Assembly: GCA_026707145.1 (NCBI GenBank)
Contig: JAPOXK010000011.1
Coordinates: 347,908 to 411,907 of the forward strand
DNA: 64,000 nt
Reading direction: 5' to 3'
From: Chloroflexota bacterium
GTDB taxonomy: Bacteria; Chloroflexota; Dehalococcoidia; Bin125
The position numbers and the translations under genes were made by a program. The notes under the pieces are model-generated. The model had not been told where the DNA came from. It made no database searches and saw only the letters and a list, made by a program, of their open reading frames with translations. Position 1 is the first letter of the stretch, and every line of letters starts with the position of its first letter. Positions 17,489 to 26,314 of this stretch are shown piece by piece.

Positions 17489-19407
17489 GGTTGGCTGCCG
17501 TCCGCTAGCGGAAGGACGATCTCGCCAAGTGCGCCGATGCGGCCCCGGGCGCCGGGCGGAATTAGCAGCGTGGTCTCCGCGCTCTCGAGAATCGCCGGCC
17601 CGTGGAGTTCCGCCCCTGCTGCTCCGGTGTCCCAATCGAAGACCGGAAGCGACGCGACGCGATCCCCGAGATGCAGGGCACGCTGGCCGCGTGTCGCGAG
17701 CGAGGCGCCGTCTGCCAGGGGGAGCGCGCCCCGGACCCCGGCGCTCGTGGCACGGAGGCGCGCCAGCCGGAGTTGGCCGTTGTGCAGGGCGCCGGCGGCG
17801 GCGACCGCCGCGTCCGTTTCGTCGCCCAGTGCGACGACGCGCACATCGCCGTCCGCTCCAACCACCTCGCCTTCAATGGCGTAGGTGACTGCGCTCGTGT
17901 CGATGCCCTCGCCCTGCATATCGCGCCGCGCTCGCTCCCAGAGCCCTGCCAGGTCCTCTCCGAGCGCAGTACCTGGCAGCGCCTCGTAGCTATGAGAGAT
18001 GTCGAGCCGGGAGAGCCCAAAGGCGCTGAAGACGGAGTTGACGGTGAACCCGTACACGGCGGCAAGCCCCGCCCGATCGGCGACCGCGTGGGCCAGCAGC
18101 CCGCCCGCGCCCCCGCTCGCGAACAGTGCTGCCTCCGACGAAACGAGACCCTGCCGGCGCAGCTGTTTGCCGATGACCTGTGCGATGCCGTCGGCTGCGG
18201 TGTCCAAGATGCGGACGGCGGCCTCCGTCACGCCCACGCCGAGCGGCTCCGCCACGCGCGCGCGCACGACGGCGCCTGCCGCCTCGACGTCCAAGCGTTT
18301 GCGCCCTCCCAAGAAATGATCGGGATCGAATATCCCCAAGCAGCAAGCGGCATCCGTCACGGTCGCTTCCTGTCCTCCCAGCCCGAATGCCGCCGGCCCC
18401 GGCTGGGCCCCCATGCTCTCCGGACCGACGCGTACGCGTCCGTCCGCTACGCGCGCGATCGACCCCCCACCGACGCCCACGGATTCCAGGGCGACGGCGG
18501 GAAGCGCGACCTCGATTCCCTCGATTAACGGCTGCACGGCGTAGCGCCAACCGTCCTGCTCGACGACGCTGATGTCGGAGCTGGTCCCGCCCACGTCTAA
18601 CGTGACCACGTGCTGCAGACCCAGCTCCCGCGTAAGTTCCAGCGCGCCGGCTACTCCTCCCGCCGGCCCCGACCCCCAGGTGCGCAAGGCGGTGGTCTTG
18701 GCGACGCGCGAAGTCCCCGCGTCCGCGTTGGCGACGAGCAGCGGGTGACGGTAGCCGTCGGTTCGGAGCTGCACTTCGACGCGGTAGAGCACGCGGCTCA
18801 TGCCGGGATGGAGATAGGCGTTCAGGACCGCGGTTTGCACGCGGACTCGGGGATCCGGCGCCAGGGTGACCTGATGCGAAGCAAGTACGGGGACGGCACC
18901 GAGGTAGTGGCGCGGGTAGTCCGCTGCGATGCGAGAGCGGAGCGCTCCTTCGCGCGCCGGCAAGTCGGCCCCGGAGCTGAGCGCGACGACGAGGATCCGA
19001 GCGCCCCGCTCGAGCAGGGTATGGACGGCGGCGATGACGCTCGCGCCGTCCTGCTCCGTTTCCGGGACGAGTTGGACGAGTTCGCGGTCCAGGGGAAGCC
19101 CTGCGGCCAGCTCGGCCACGAGCGGATCGCCGAGCGTTTCCCCGAGCAGCAGCCCGATCTTGGGTCCGCTGCGGTTGATCAGCGTATTCGTTCCGATCGT
19201 CGTCGAGAAGCGCACCGCGTCGGTCTGGCGCAGCAGCTCCGGCCGGCTCATCTCCAGTAAGCTCGCGGCGCGGTCGATGCAGGCGAGGATCCCGACGGTG
19301 AGATCGTGCGGCGTAGTATCCACCTTGGCCCGGATGCTCCCAGCGGGCCCCGTCACGTATCCGTCTGTGAACGTCCCGCCGGTATCGATGTTGATGACGT
19401 ATGCCAT
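17485..19407 (-). CDS. Hydantoinase A/ketone carboxylase ATPase-type subunit 2 (HyuA-like)
   Basis: 640 residues, the second ASKHA-type HyuA protein here. Motifs are INIDTGGTFTDGYV at the N-terminus, VTLDVGGTSSDISV near residue 272, GVGGGSIARV, and ASGGAGGLLAH near residue 417. The last replaces the usual YGGAGP-H, suggesting altered nucleotide or substrate contacts. It is about 75 residues shorter than HyuA1, mainly in the C-terminal region. Acetophenone carboxylase also has two unlike HyuA subunits. It lies 11 bp after the PaaK ligase 2 gene and overlaps the zinc-subunit gene by 4 bp. Confidence 0.9.
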   Translation of the reverse strand: MAYVINIDTGGTFTDGYVTGPAGSIRAKVDTTPHDLTVGILACIDRAASLLEMSRPELLRQTDAVRFSTTIGTNTLINRSGPKIGLLLGETLGDPLVAELAAGLPLDRELVQLVPETEQDGASVIAAVHTLLERGARILVVALSSGADLPAREGALRSRIAADYPRHYLGAVPVLASHQVTLAPDPRVRVQTAVLNAYLHPGMSRVLYRVEVQLRTDGYRHPLLVANADAGTSRVAKTTALRTWGSGPAGGVAGALELTRELGLQHVVTLDVGGTSSDISVVEQDGWRYAVQPLIEGIEVALPAVALESVGVGGGSIARVADGRVRVGPESMGAQPGPAAFGLGGQEATVTDAACCLGIFDPDHFLGGRKRLDVEAAGAVVRARVAEPLGVGVTEAAVRILDTAADGIAQVIGKQLRRQGLVSSEAALFASGGAGGLLAHAVADRAGLAAVYGFTVNSVFSAFGLSRLDISHSYEALPGTALGEDLAGLWERARRDMQGEGIDTSAVTYAIEGEVVGADGDVRVVALGDETDAAVAAAGALHNGQLRLARLRATSAGVRGALPLADGASLATRGQRALHLGDRVASLPVFDWDTGAAGAELHGPAILESAETTLLIPPGARGRIGALGEIVLPLADGSQP

Positions 19408-19418
19408 GGACCGGCCTC

Positions 19419-20798
19419 TTACGGCTGCCGCACGCCGCGCGCCGCCAGTCGCTCATCGCGCCAGCGCGAAACCTTGACGAAGCCCTCGGGCACGGCGCGG
19501 CTTAGCTCGCCGAGCGCCACCACCTTCACGGCGGCCCCGATGCCGATGCGCTCGCGCACGACGTCCGATACGTGCTGCCGCACCGCCTCCGCCCGCGCCG
19601 CCGCGCACTCGACTGTGATCCGGACCTCCTCCCGACCGTCGGCCGCGCTACCCACGACGCCGCGATAGTTCTCGACGCCGTCGATGGCGAAGACGGCCTC
19701 GTCGAACTGCGCGGGCCAAACGTTGACGCCGCGGATCTTGAGCATGTCGTCGTAGCGCTGCACGCTACCCGCCCGGATGCCCGCGAGCGGTCTTGCGCAT
19801 GCGCAAGAGCCGGGGGCGATCCATTGCACGCGGTCCCGCGTCGCGAAGCGCAGCAACGGCGAGGCGATGGCGGTCAGAGGCGTGACGAAGAGCTCGCCGA
19901 TTCCTCCGTCTTCGACGGGTTCGCCCGTCTGCGGATCGAGCACTTCGCAGTAGGCGGTCTCGGCCGGGAAGTGCAGGACCCCCAGCCTCCCGTCGCGCAA
20001 GACGCCGCCCGGGCAGGTCCAGGCGACTGCCCGCTCCGTACAGCCCCACTGCTCGTACAAGGTCGCTCCCCAGACCTGCTGCATCATCTGCACCCATCCG
20101 GCGCCGTATGCCTCGCCGGCGACGATCAGCGCCTGCACGCCGAGCGCTGCCGGATCGACGTCCGCTTCTTCACACGCCACCGCCAGCCGCTGCGCGTAGG
20201 TGGGCGTGCCAACGACCAGGTCCGCGCCGTACCGCGCCAGCAGTTCTACTTTCTTCTGCGTCGGATAGGCCCCTACGGAGAGCACGTTGGCGCCGAGGCG
20301 GCGCAGGCCCTCGTAGTACCAGTGGCCCGCCGCCGTCATGCCCACGGGCAGCGTGAGCAACACGCGGCTCCCCGGCCGTACGCCGGCCCACCAGAAACCG
20401 CAAGCTTCCATGGCGATCGCCGCCTCTTCATCGGCATCGTTCATGACGTAGACCTCGCGGCCCTTGCCCGAAGTGCCGCTGGTTTCGACCACCGTGCGGA
20501 TCTCGTCCGGACGGCACTGCGAGCGTGCCCCGTAAGGGGGGTGCGCCCGGCAGTCGGCGACGACGGCGTCCTTGGTCGTTACGGGAAGGGAGCGGAAGTC
20601 GGCCGCGGATCGTCCTGCGGGCAGCGGCGAGAGCAGCGGTTGGTAAAAGGGGTTTTCCGCAGCGAGCCGTTCGGCGATCGTCCAGACGTGGGCCAACTGC
20701 CAGGCGAGCAGCTCGTCGGCGGTGTTAGGAGTGTCCGTTTGCCAGCGCGCGGCGACGGGGTCGAACGGGCTGGCGACGTCGTTAAGGTCGGCACGCAT
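19419..20798 (-). CDS. Phenylacetate-CoA ligase family (PaaK-type) AMP-forming ligase 2
   Basis: 459 residues. VVETSGTSGKGREVYVM near residue 119 is the phosphate loop, YEQWGCTERAVAW the adenine-binding region, and RYDDMLKIRGVNVWP the C-terminal hinge motif. It is a diverged paralog of the ligase at 10.7-12.0 kb. In the acetophenone pathway a benzoylacetate-CoA ligase follows the carboxylase, so one of these ligases could activate the beta-keto acid made by the complex. The start is ATG 20798, with GTG directly before it as an alternative; no strong ribosome-binding site is seen. The upstream neighbour is an amidohydrolase, 9 bp away. Confidence 0.87.
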   Translation of the reverse strand: MRADLNDVASPFDPVAARWQTDTPNTADELLAWQLAHVWTIAERLAAENPFYQPLLSPLPAGRSAADFRSLPVTTKDAVVADCRAHPPYGARSQCRPDEIRTVVETSGTSGKGREVYVMNDADEEAAIAMEACGFWWAGVRPGSRVLLTLPVGMTAAGHWYYEGLRRLGANVLSVGAYPTQKKVELLARYGADLVVGTPTYAQRLAVACEEADVDPAALGVQALIVAGEAYGAGWVQMMQQVWGATLYEQWGCTERAVAWTCPGGVLRDGRLGVLHFPAETAYCEVLDPQTGEPVEDGGIGELFVTPLTAIASPLLRFATRDRVQWIAPGSCACARPLAGIRAGSVQRYDDMLKIRGVNVWPAQFDEAVFAIDGVENYRGVVGSAADGREEVRITVECAAARAEAVRQHVSDVVRERIGIGAAVKVVALGELSRAVPEGFVKVSRWRDERLAARGVRQP

Positions 20799-20807
20799 CA
20801 CGGTTGC

Positions 20808-21731
20808 TTATCCCAGGTCGAGCACCTTCGCAGCCGCCCCGCCCAGCAGCAGATCGATCTCTTCCTGTTCGAACTGCACGCCACCCGGCGCATCGTTCGG
20901 GAGTGAGCGGAGGATCTGCACCCAGGCGTCGTGTTTCGCCCTGCGCACGGTACGGAGCGCTGGCCAGTCACTGCCGAAAAACACCTTCTCTTTGCCGGCC
21001 GTTGAGATCAGGCCGCGCAGCTCCCGTGCGAACTGCGCAGGGTCGGTGAGGTACTTCATCTGCCAGTAGGCCGTGTCCAGATAGACGTTGGGATGGTGCC
21101 AGGCCAGGCTGGCCGCTTCCTCCCACCAAGCCATGCCGGCATGCGCCAGCACAAACGTCACCTCTGGGAAGTCGGCAGAAGGTTGATCGACGTACACCGG
21201 CCGCGTGGGCTCGGTGCGCGCGGGCGTGATCTCCTGCCCGGTATGCACGACGACCGGAATCCCAAGTGCCGCGCACTTCTCGTATACGCGGTAGCAGGCG
21301 CTGTCTTGTGGGTTCACGCCCGTGCACCAGAGCTTGAACCCTTTCATCCCCCACTGCTCGACGGCGCGCTGCACGAAGTCCGGGGCGCCGGGACGCCGTG
21401 GGTCGACGCCGCCGTAGAGCACGAGCCGCTGTGGATGCCGCTTCACCGCCTCATAGAAGATCGCGTAGCGCTTCTCGAGTGATACGTCGTCATCGGTGCC
21501 GGCATACAAGGCAAAGTCGATCGCCATGATGACCGCTTTGTCTATGCCCGCTTCGTCCATATCCGCGACCAGCAGGTCACCCGTCTCGTCGAACCAGCCC
21601 TCCGCGATCTTGCGGCTGACGTAGTCGGAGGAGCGTGTCGAGATCGCGCTCCCGTAGTCGGCGAAGGCTTGGAGCCAGGCGCGCGGCGTGATCCTCGGCC
21701 CGTACAGGTGTGCGTGTGAATCGATGATCAT
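20808..21731 (-). CDS. Amidohydrolase 2 family (TIM barrel)
   Basis: 307 residues with all amidohydrolase-2 landmarks: MIIDSHAHLYG (HxH), KGFKLWCTG (Lys in the metal region), PVVVHTGQ (His), FVLAHAGMAWW (His) and VFFGSDWPAL (Asp). It is a distant paralog of the amidohydrolase at the far end of the run. Likely chemistry is hydrolysis or decarboxylation of a small carbonyl compound or lactone. It lies between a luciferase-like monooxygenase gene (37 bp) and PaaK ligase 2 (9 bp), which places it inside the proposed pathway. Confidence 0.87.
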   Translation of the reverse strand: MIIDSHAHLYGPRITPRAWLQAFADYGSAISTRSSDYVSRKIAEGWFDETGDLLVADMDEAGIDKAVIMAIDFALYAGTDDDVSLEKRYAIFYEAVKRHPQRLVLYGGVDPRRPGAPDFVQRAVEQWGMKGFKLWCTGVNPQDSACYRVYEKCAALGIPVVVHTGQEITPARTEPTRPVYVDQPSADFPEVTFVLAHAGMAWWEEAASLAWHHPNVYLDTAYWQMKYLTDPAQFARELRGLISTAGKEKVFFGSDWPALRTVRRAKHDAWVQILRSLPNDAPGGVQFEQEEIDLLLGGAAAKVLDLG

Positions 21732-21768
21732 ATCCCCGTGCCTTTTCTTCGACCGCGCCGGTCGCTCT

Positions 21769-22764
21769 TCACGCTCCGAGAGCGGGAATGAGATCTTCGC
21801 CGAGCCGTCGTAATCGTTCCATGCGTCCGCCCGAGAGTAGCGTGAAGGTGATCTGGTCGATCTTCAAGTCGCGCAGCGCCGCGATCTTCTCTACGCAAAC
21901 GTCCACCGGCCCGGCTACTGCAAGTAGGTCGATGAGTTCCTCGCTCACGCCTTGGGCGTGCTCGGCGTGCCGCGAGAGGTGGTGGTAGAAGTCGTACGAG
22001 CGGTAGGCGCGCTCGAACTCCTCCGCAAAGGGTTGCAGCGAGGCGGGCAGCGCCTTCCATTTTGCGAAGAAGCGCGCCTGGCTGGTCACCCAAGCGCTCA
22101 CGTCTTTACGTGCTTGCGCGCGATCCTCATCAACCGCGATCGCGAACCACAGGTCGATGAAGACATCGTCCAAGCTCCGCCCGGCTTCCCGTGCGCCGGC
22201 CTGGATGTGATCCAGCTGCCACTGTGTCACTCCGGGCTCCGCGCCCCCCATCAACACGACCCCGTCGGCCTTGGCGCCGGCGAGTCGCAGCATCCGCGGC
22301 TGACTTGCGGACACGAAGATCGGCAGCGGGCCGTTGGCCGTCAGCAGCTGGACGCTGTGCCCGTCCAGATCGACCTCTTCTCCGTTCAGCAAGGCGCGGA
22401 TCCGGTCGATGCAGGTTCCGAGTTCGGCCACGGTCGCCGGCTTGGCGCCGATCGTTCGCACGGCGCTGTCGCCCGTGCCGATGCCCAAAACGCTTCGGCC
22501 CGCGCTGACTTCGTGCAGCGCCGCCATGGTGTTCGCCAGCACCGTCGCATGTCGCGTCACCGGGTTTGCGACTCCAGGACCGAGTTGGATCCGGTTTGTC
22601 TCGCCTGCCGCCAGCGCCAACGCGACGTAGGCGTCTTTGGCGATGAGCTGTGATTCGCCCAGCCAGGCGGTGCTGAACCCCAGATCCTCGGCGCGTTTGG
22701 CGATCGTCGGAAAGCGGGCGATCGGTTCCCGCGGACTCAGCACCATCATCAAGCCGTACTGCAT
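21769..22764 (-). CDS. Luciferase-like (F420/FMN-dependent) monooxygenase family, MER-like
   Basis: 331 residues with the luciferase-like TIM barrel: an N-terminal strand QYGLMMVLSP, AKRAEDLGFSTAWLGESQ, IQLGPGVANPVTRH and ALHEVSAGRSVLGIGTGDS. The last two are typical of the F420-dependent methylene-H4MPT-reductase branch. The flavin or F420 choice cannot be settled from sequence alone. It lies between the thiolase (112 bp) and the amidohydrolase (37 bp). It may oxidise or reduce an intermediate of the same pathway. It is one of four such proteins in the window, and they are mutually diverged. Confidence 0.87.
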   Translation of the reverse strand: MQYGLMMVLSPREPIARFPTIAKRAEDLGFSTAWLGESQLIAKDAYVALALAAGETNRIQLGPGVANPVTRHATVLANTMAALHEVSAGRSVLGIGTGDSAVRTIGAKPATVAELGTCIDRIRALLNGEEVDLDGHSVQLLTANGPLPIFVSASQPRMLRLAGAKADGVVLMGGAEPGVTQWQLDHIQAGAREAGRSLDDVFIDLWFAIAVDEDRAQARKDVSAWVTSQARFFAKWKALPASLQPFAEEFERAYRSYDFYHHLSRHAEHAQGVSEELIDLLAVAGPVDVCVEKIAALRDLKIDQITFTLLSGGRMERLRRLGEDLIPALGA

Positions 22765-22876
22765 CGCCTATCCCCAGAAGCCAGTGGTATCGCGCGCGGC
22801 CGCAAGGAGTCGCCCGCACTTGCATACTCTCCGTCGGAAGTCCGGTCAAACACGGCCGCGTGGTGGGCCGGACCGG

Positions 22877-24004
22877 CTACTTCTTGAAAGCGTGCATATT
22901 GACGCCGCCAACGCCGGAATTGTGGCAAACACCGACCTGGGGCTCGCCCGGGACCTGACGGGCTCCCGCCTCGCCCCGGAGTTGACGCAGAATCTCAACG
23001 ATCTGCGCGGCGCCCGTTGCACCCATGGGATGTCCGCGACTGATCAGGCCGCCGTCCGTGTTGACTGGGACCGGTCCGTCGATGTCGGCGCCGCCTTCCG
23101 CCACGAAGCGGGCCCCCTCCCCTTCCGAAACGAGCCCCATGGCCTCCAGGCGAAACACTTCGCCGGGCGTGAAGGCGTCGTGGACTTGGACCACGTCGAT
23201 ATCGGCCGGTGCGATCCCGGCTCGTTCATAGAGATCTGCGCTGAGCCTGGTGACCGTTGGTTCGAGATCGCCCTCCTCGCCCGGATCCTCTTCGTACGCT
23301 TCCGTCCCTGAGGCCCAGCCGGCGATCGTCATCCAGCGGTCCGGCGACGAGTACCTATGCGCCTGCTCCGCGCTCGCCAACACCAGAGCAGAGGCGCCAT
23401 CGGAAGTGGGGGAACACTGCAGCAGCGTGATCGGCGACGCGATCATTCGCGATGCCAGCACCTCTTCGATGGTCACCGGTTTCTGGTACTGCGCGTTTGG
23501 ATTGAGCGAGCCGTTCTTGTGGGACTTCACGGAGATCTGCGCGAACATCTCCGGCGTGGCGCCGTGACGATGCATGTATGTCTGCGCCTTCCGTGCATAA
23601 CCGGCGGGTGCCACGCTCTGGCCCATCTGCACGCCGTATGAGTCTTGCGCGGCCATCTTGATCATGCCGCGTTCCATCTTCTCGAAGCCCACAACCAAGG
23701 CGACGTCGTACAACCCCTGCTCGATCGCCCAAAAAGCCTGCCGGAAGGCGGTCGAGCTGCTCGAGCAGGCCTGTTCGACGTTGACGATGGGGATGCCGGT
23801 CAGCCCGAACTCATTAACGACGGCCAAGCCCGTTCCCATCGGCGCGTTGACGCGGCCGCAGTAGGCGATCTGCACAGCTTGGAAGGGGACACCCGCATCA
23901 TCGAGCGCCTCGCGAATCGCCGGCCTCGTCAGGTCGACGAACGACTTTTCCGGGAACCGGCCAAACGGATGGAGCCCGCCGCCGAGTACGACAACCTCAC
24001 GCAT
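22877..24004 (-). CDS. Thiolase (SCPx/acetyl-CoA acetyltransferase type)
   Basis: 375 residues. The nucleophile motif VEQACSSSSTAFRQAF holds the acyl-binding Cys near residue 85, SRGHPMGATGAAQ holds the His, and GVCHNSGVGG near the end keeps a second Cys where SCP2-type thiolases have Gln. All three catalytic residues are therefore present. It should cleave or form a beta-ketoacyl-CoA. ATG at 24004 overlaps the DUF35 gene by 8 bp, and such thiolase/DUF35 pairs usually make one complex. In an acetophenone-like pathway this would be the last step, releasing acetyl-CoA. Confidence 0.9.
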   Translation of the reverse strand: MREVVVLGGGLHPFGRFPEKSFVDLTRPAIREALDDAGVPFQAVQIAYCGRVNAPMGTGLAVVNEFGLTGIPIVNVEQACSSSSTAFRQAFWAIEQGLYDVALVVGFEKMERGMIKMAAQDSYGVQMGQSVAPAGYARKAQTYMHRHGATPEMFAQISVKSHKNGSLNPNAQYQKPVTIEEVLASRMIASPITLLQCSPTSDGASALVLASAEQAHRYSSPDRWMTIAGWASGTEAYEEDPGEEGDLEPTVTRLSADLYERAGIAPADIDVVQVHDAFTPGEVFRLEAMGLVSEGEGARFVAEGGADIDGPVPVNTDGGLISRGHPMGATGAAQIVEILRQLRGEAGARQVPGEPQVGVCHNSGVGGVNMHAFKK

Positions 24005-24440
24005 TCGCCTCTCCCTCCGGTACCAAGTCGAACACAAGACCCGCTCGTGGGCCTGAATCGGTATCGAACGCCGCGACGCGCAGCTGCACCGACGCACCGA
24101 TCGTCATCCCAGCGGTATCGAGGCTCACGCAGGAGAACCGCTCCCCGCTTCGCAACTGGACGTCGGCCAGTGTATAGGGCGGCTCCACCAGTGATCCGGG
24201 TGGACGCTGGTGCACGATCGTGAATGTCTCGATCTTGCCGGCGGGATCGGCGACGCGGGCGCGCATCTCCCGGCTCGCGCACCGAGCGCAGTATTGCCGG
24301 GGAGGATGGAAACGCGCTCCGCACGCGGCGCACTCGGCGGCCTTGATGCACAGTTCGTCCGCCTCGAATGTGAAGACGTTCGCGTCGATGGGCTCTGCCG
24401 TGGGCACGATCCAGCGTCTCCCGAGTACGCGGCCGCTCAT
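23997..24440 (-). CDS. DUF35 zinc-ribbon/OB-fold protein (thiolase partner)
   Basis: 147 residues. A rubredoxin-like zinc ribbon, CAACGARFHPPRQYCARC near residue 35, is followed by an OB-fold domain containing IETFTIVHQRPPG and VQLRSGERFSCV. DUF35 proteins bind thiolase-fold enzymes and help channel acyl-CoA. It is the first gene of the 24-kb minus-strand run, and its stop lies inside the thiolase start region. ATG 24440 is chosen because it gives the usual family length; the frame is open upstream but overlaps the divergent gene. The promoter of the run should lie in the 85 bp to 24525. Confidence 0.88.
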   Translation of the reverse strand: MSGRVLGRRWIVPTAEPIDANVFTFEADELCIKAAECAACGARFHPPRQYCARCASREMRARVADPAGKIETFTIVHQRPPGSLVEPPYTLADVQLRSGERFSCVSLDTAGMTIGASVQLRVAAFDTDSGPRAGLVFDLVPEGEANA

Positions 24441-24525
24441 CTTGCCGCCGTTCGTATTACCGAAAGTGTAGCAACCGCACCGGACGCGGCTGCTACGCTC
24501 GGCCGGCGGGAGCAGCGCACCGGGG

Positions 24526-25995
24526 ATGGGCAGGATGACGAACGCGTGCCTGAACGGCGCCGGGCTGTTTGCCGCGGCCGGCCTGCTCGCGCTCGTCGCG
24601 CTCGGCGCCGCCTGTGGTGACGACGCCAAGCCTGCCCGCCCCAGTTTGGCACTGGAGTGGGTGGCCACGGGAGAACTCCGGATCTTCTCCTCGCCCCGCG
24701 CCGCCGATCTCACCGGCGACGGCGTCCTCGATATCGTGCTCGGCCACGGCCAGGAGACGCTCCCCCGAGCCGGCTATGTCACGGCGCGCGACGGGCGCAC
24801 CGGAGCCGAGATCTGGCGCGTCCAAGCGCGCGACGAGATCTTCGGATCGCCCGGCCTCGCCGATCTCACCGGCGACGGCACGCCGGACGTCGTGATCGGC
24901 GGGCGCAATGCCGAGCTCTACGCGATCGACGGACGCAGCGGGGAGGTCCTGTGGCTCTTCTACCCGCGCGGACATGCCGACTTCGACGGCTGGTACAACT
25001 TCTACACGCCCCAGTTCCTCGACGATCTGGACGGGGACGCCGTGCCGGAAGTCCTGGTCGCGAACGGGGGCGACCCGGGACTGCCGCCCTTCTATCCCCG
25101 CCCGCCGGGCCACCTCATGGTGCTGAGCGGCCGCTCGGGCGCGATCCTGGCGGCCGGGGAGACACCGGACGCGGGGGAAACCTACATGTCGGCGCTCGTC
25201 TACCGGCGCGCGTCCGACGGGACGGATCTCGTCATCTTCGGCACCGGGGGCGAAACGCTGGCCGGCTCGCTCTGGGTCGTGCCGCTGGCCGATGTGATCG
25301 CGGGAGACCTCTCGCGATCGCGGGAGGTGATCGCTCCCGCCAATCGCCGCGGGCTCGTGGCGCCCCCGGCCCTGGTCGATCTGACGCACGACGGCACCCT
25401 GGACATCGTTGCCGCGACGTTCGACGGGCGTCTCGTCGCGCTTGATGGGGAGTCTCTCGATCCCCTTTGGCTGCAGCAGTTCCCCGATAGTGAGACGTGG
25501 GCGACCCCGGCTGTCGGCTTCCTGGACGGCGACGCGGTCCCCGACCTGTTCGCCGCCTTCAGCGTTGGCATGCTGCCTGCCTACACCGCCTCGATCCTCG
25601 TGGCGGTGTCGGGCGCCACGGGCGAGTTGCTGTGGCAGGAGCGGTTCGATCTCCCACTACTCTCCTCGCCCCTCGCCGTGGATCTCGTGGGCGATGACCG
25701 GGACGAGATACTCATCACGCTCAGTCCCTTGGAGGAGGACGTGAACCAGCGGCTCCTGCTCATCGATCCTGACGGCTGGCGGGTGACGGAGCTGCTCGCC
25801 ACGGCCGGCACCAGTTTCGGGACGGGCCTCGTCATCGATCTTGACGCCGATGGCGCCCTCGAGCTCGTGCAGAGCCGTTTTGACGATGCCGGATGGACGC
25901 TGGAGCGCCGGGCGCTGGGACCCCTCGGTTCGGACGCCGTGAGCTGGGGCGCCTACCTCGGCACCTCCTACGACGGCAGCTTTCGCGCCGAGTAG
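24526..25995 (+). CDS. FG-GAP beta-propeller lipoprotein
   Basis: 489 residues. The signal peptide ends in lipobox LGAACGD near residue 30, so the protein is lipid-anchored outside the membrane. The rest is a beta-propeller with repeated FG-GAP-like calcium loops such as DLTGDGVLDIVLG, DLTGDGTPDVVIG, DLDGDAVPEVLVA and DLTHDGTLDIVAA, mixed with PQQ-type WD strands. No catalytic motif is visible. Such proteins act in adhesion, polymer binding or as extracellular scaffolds. An alternative ATG at 24535 would shorten it by three residues. It diverges from the catabolic run and converges on the MoaD-like gene. Confidence 0.82.
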   Translation: MGRMTNACLNGAGLFAAAGLLALVALGAACGDDAKPARPSLALEWVATGELRIFSSPRAADLTGDGVLDIVLGHGQETLPRAGYVTARDGRTGAEIWRVQARDEIFGSPGLADLTGDGTPDVVIGGRNAELYAIDGRSGEVLWLFYPRGHADFDGWYNFYTPQFLDDLDGDAVPEVLVANGGDPGLPPFYPRPPGHLMVLSGRSGAILAAGETPDAGETYMSALVYRRASDGTDLVIFGTGGETLAGSLWVVPLADVIAGDLSRSREVIAPANRRGLVAPPALVDLTHDGTLDIVAATFDGRLVALDGESLDPLWLQQFPDSETWATPAVGFLDGDAVPDLFAAFSVGMLPAYTASILVAVSGATGELLWQERFDLPLLSSPLAVDLVGDDRDEILITLSPLEEDVNQRLLLIDPDGWRVTELLATAGTSFGTGLVIDLDADGALELVQSRFDDAGWTLERRALGPLGSDAVSWGAYLGTSYDGSFRAE

Positions 25996-26031
25996 CGCTG
26001 GATTGACGAGACGGTCGGCGCAAGCGCCCGG

Positions 26032-26304
26032 TCACCCCGCGCCGCCGCCCGCGATCGCGGGCATGATCTGAATCTCCGCGCCGTCCGGCACCCGCTCCAG
26101 CAACCCCTCCGCTCCCACGACGCCGTTCACCGCCAGCGCCAGGTCCGGACGCACGGCGTCCCCTTCGAGGATTCGCGCCGCGATCCCGGGACAGGCCGCG
26201 TCGAGGTTCTCGACGATCTGCCGCAGCGTTGTGCCCTCGACCTCGACCTCGCTGCGGCCGTCGCAGCGAGCGCGCAGGGTCGCGGGGATGAAGACGCGCG
26301 CCAC
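26032..26304 (-). CDS. MoaD/ThiS-like beta-grasp protein
   Basis: 90 residues with the ubiquitin-like pattern of MoaD/ThiS: VARVFIPATLRARCDGRSEV, a loop TTLRQIVENLDAACPGIAARI, and DGAEIQIMPAIAGGG at the end. In MoaD the C-terminal Gly-Gly is thiocarboxylated and donates sulfur to molybdopterin; here the tail is GGGAG and so ends one or two residues beyond the usual position. It starts at GTG 26304, only 10 bp after the stop of a molybdenum hydroxylase large subunit. This suggests a dedicated cofactor or sulfur-transfer role for that enzyme. Confidence 0.75.
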   Translation of the reverse strand: MARVFIPATLRARCDGRSEVEVEGTTLRQIVENLDAACPGIAARILEGDAVRPDLALAVNGVVGAEGLLERVPDGAEIQIMPAIAGGGAG

Positions 26305-26314
26305 GGCCGGACCG

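Noticed and set aside
26016-26027. GGCGC-AA-GCGCC palindrome between convergent genes as terminator
   Set aside because: The loop is only two bases and no T-tract follows.
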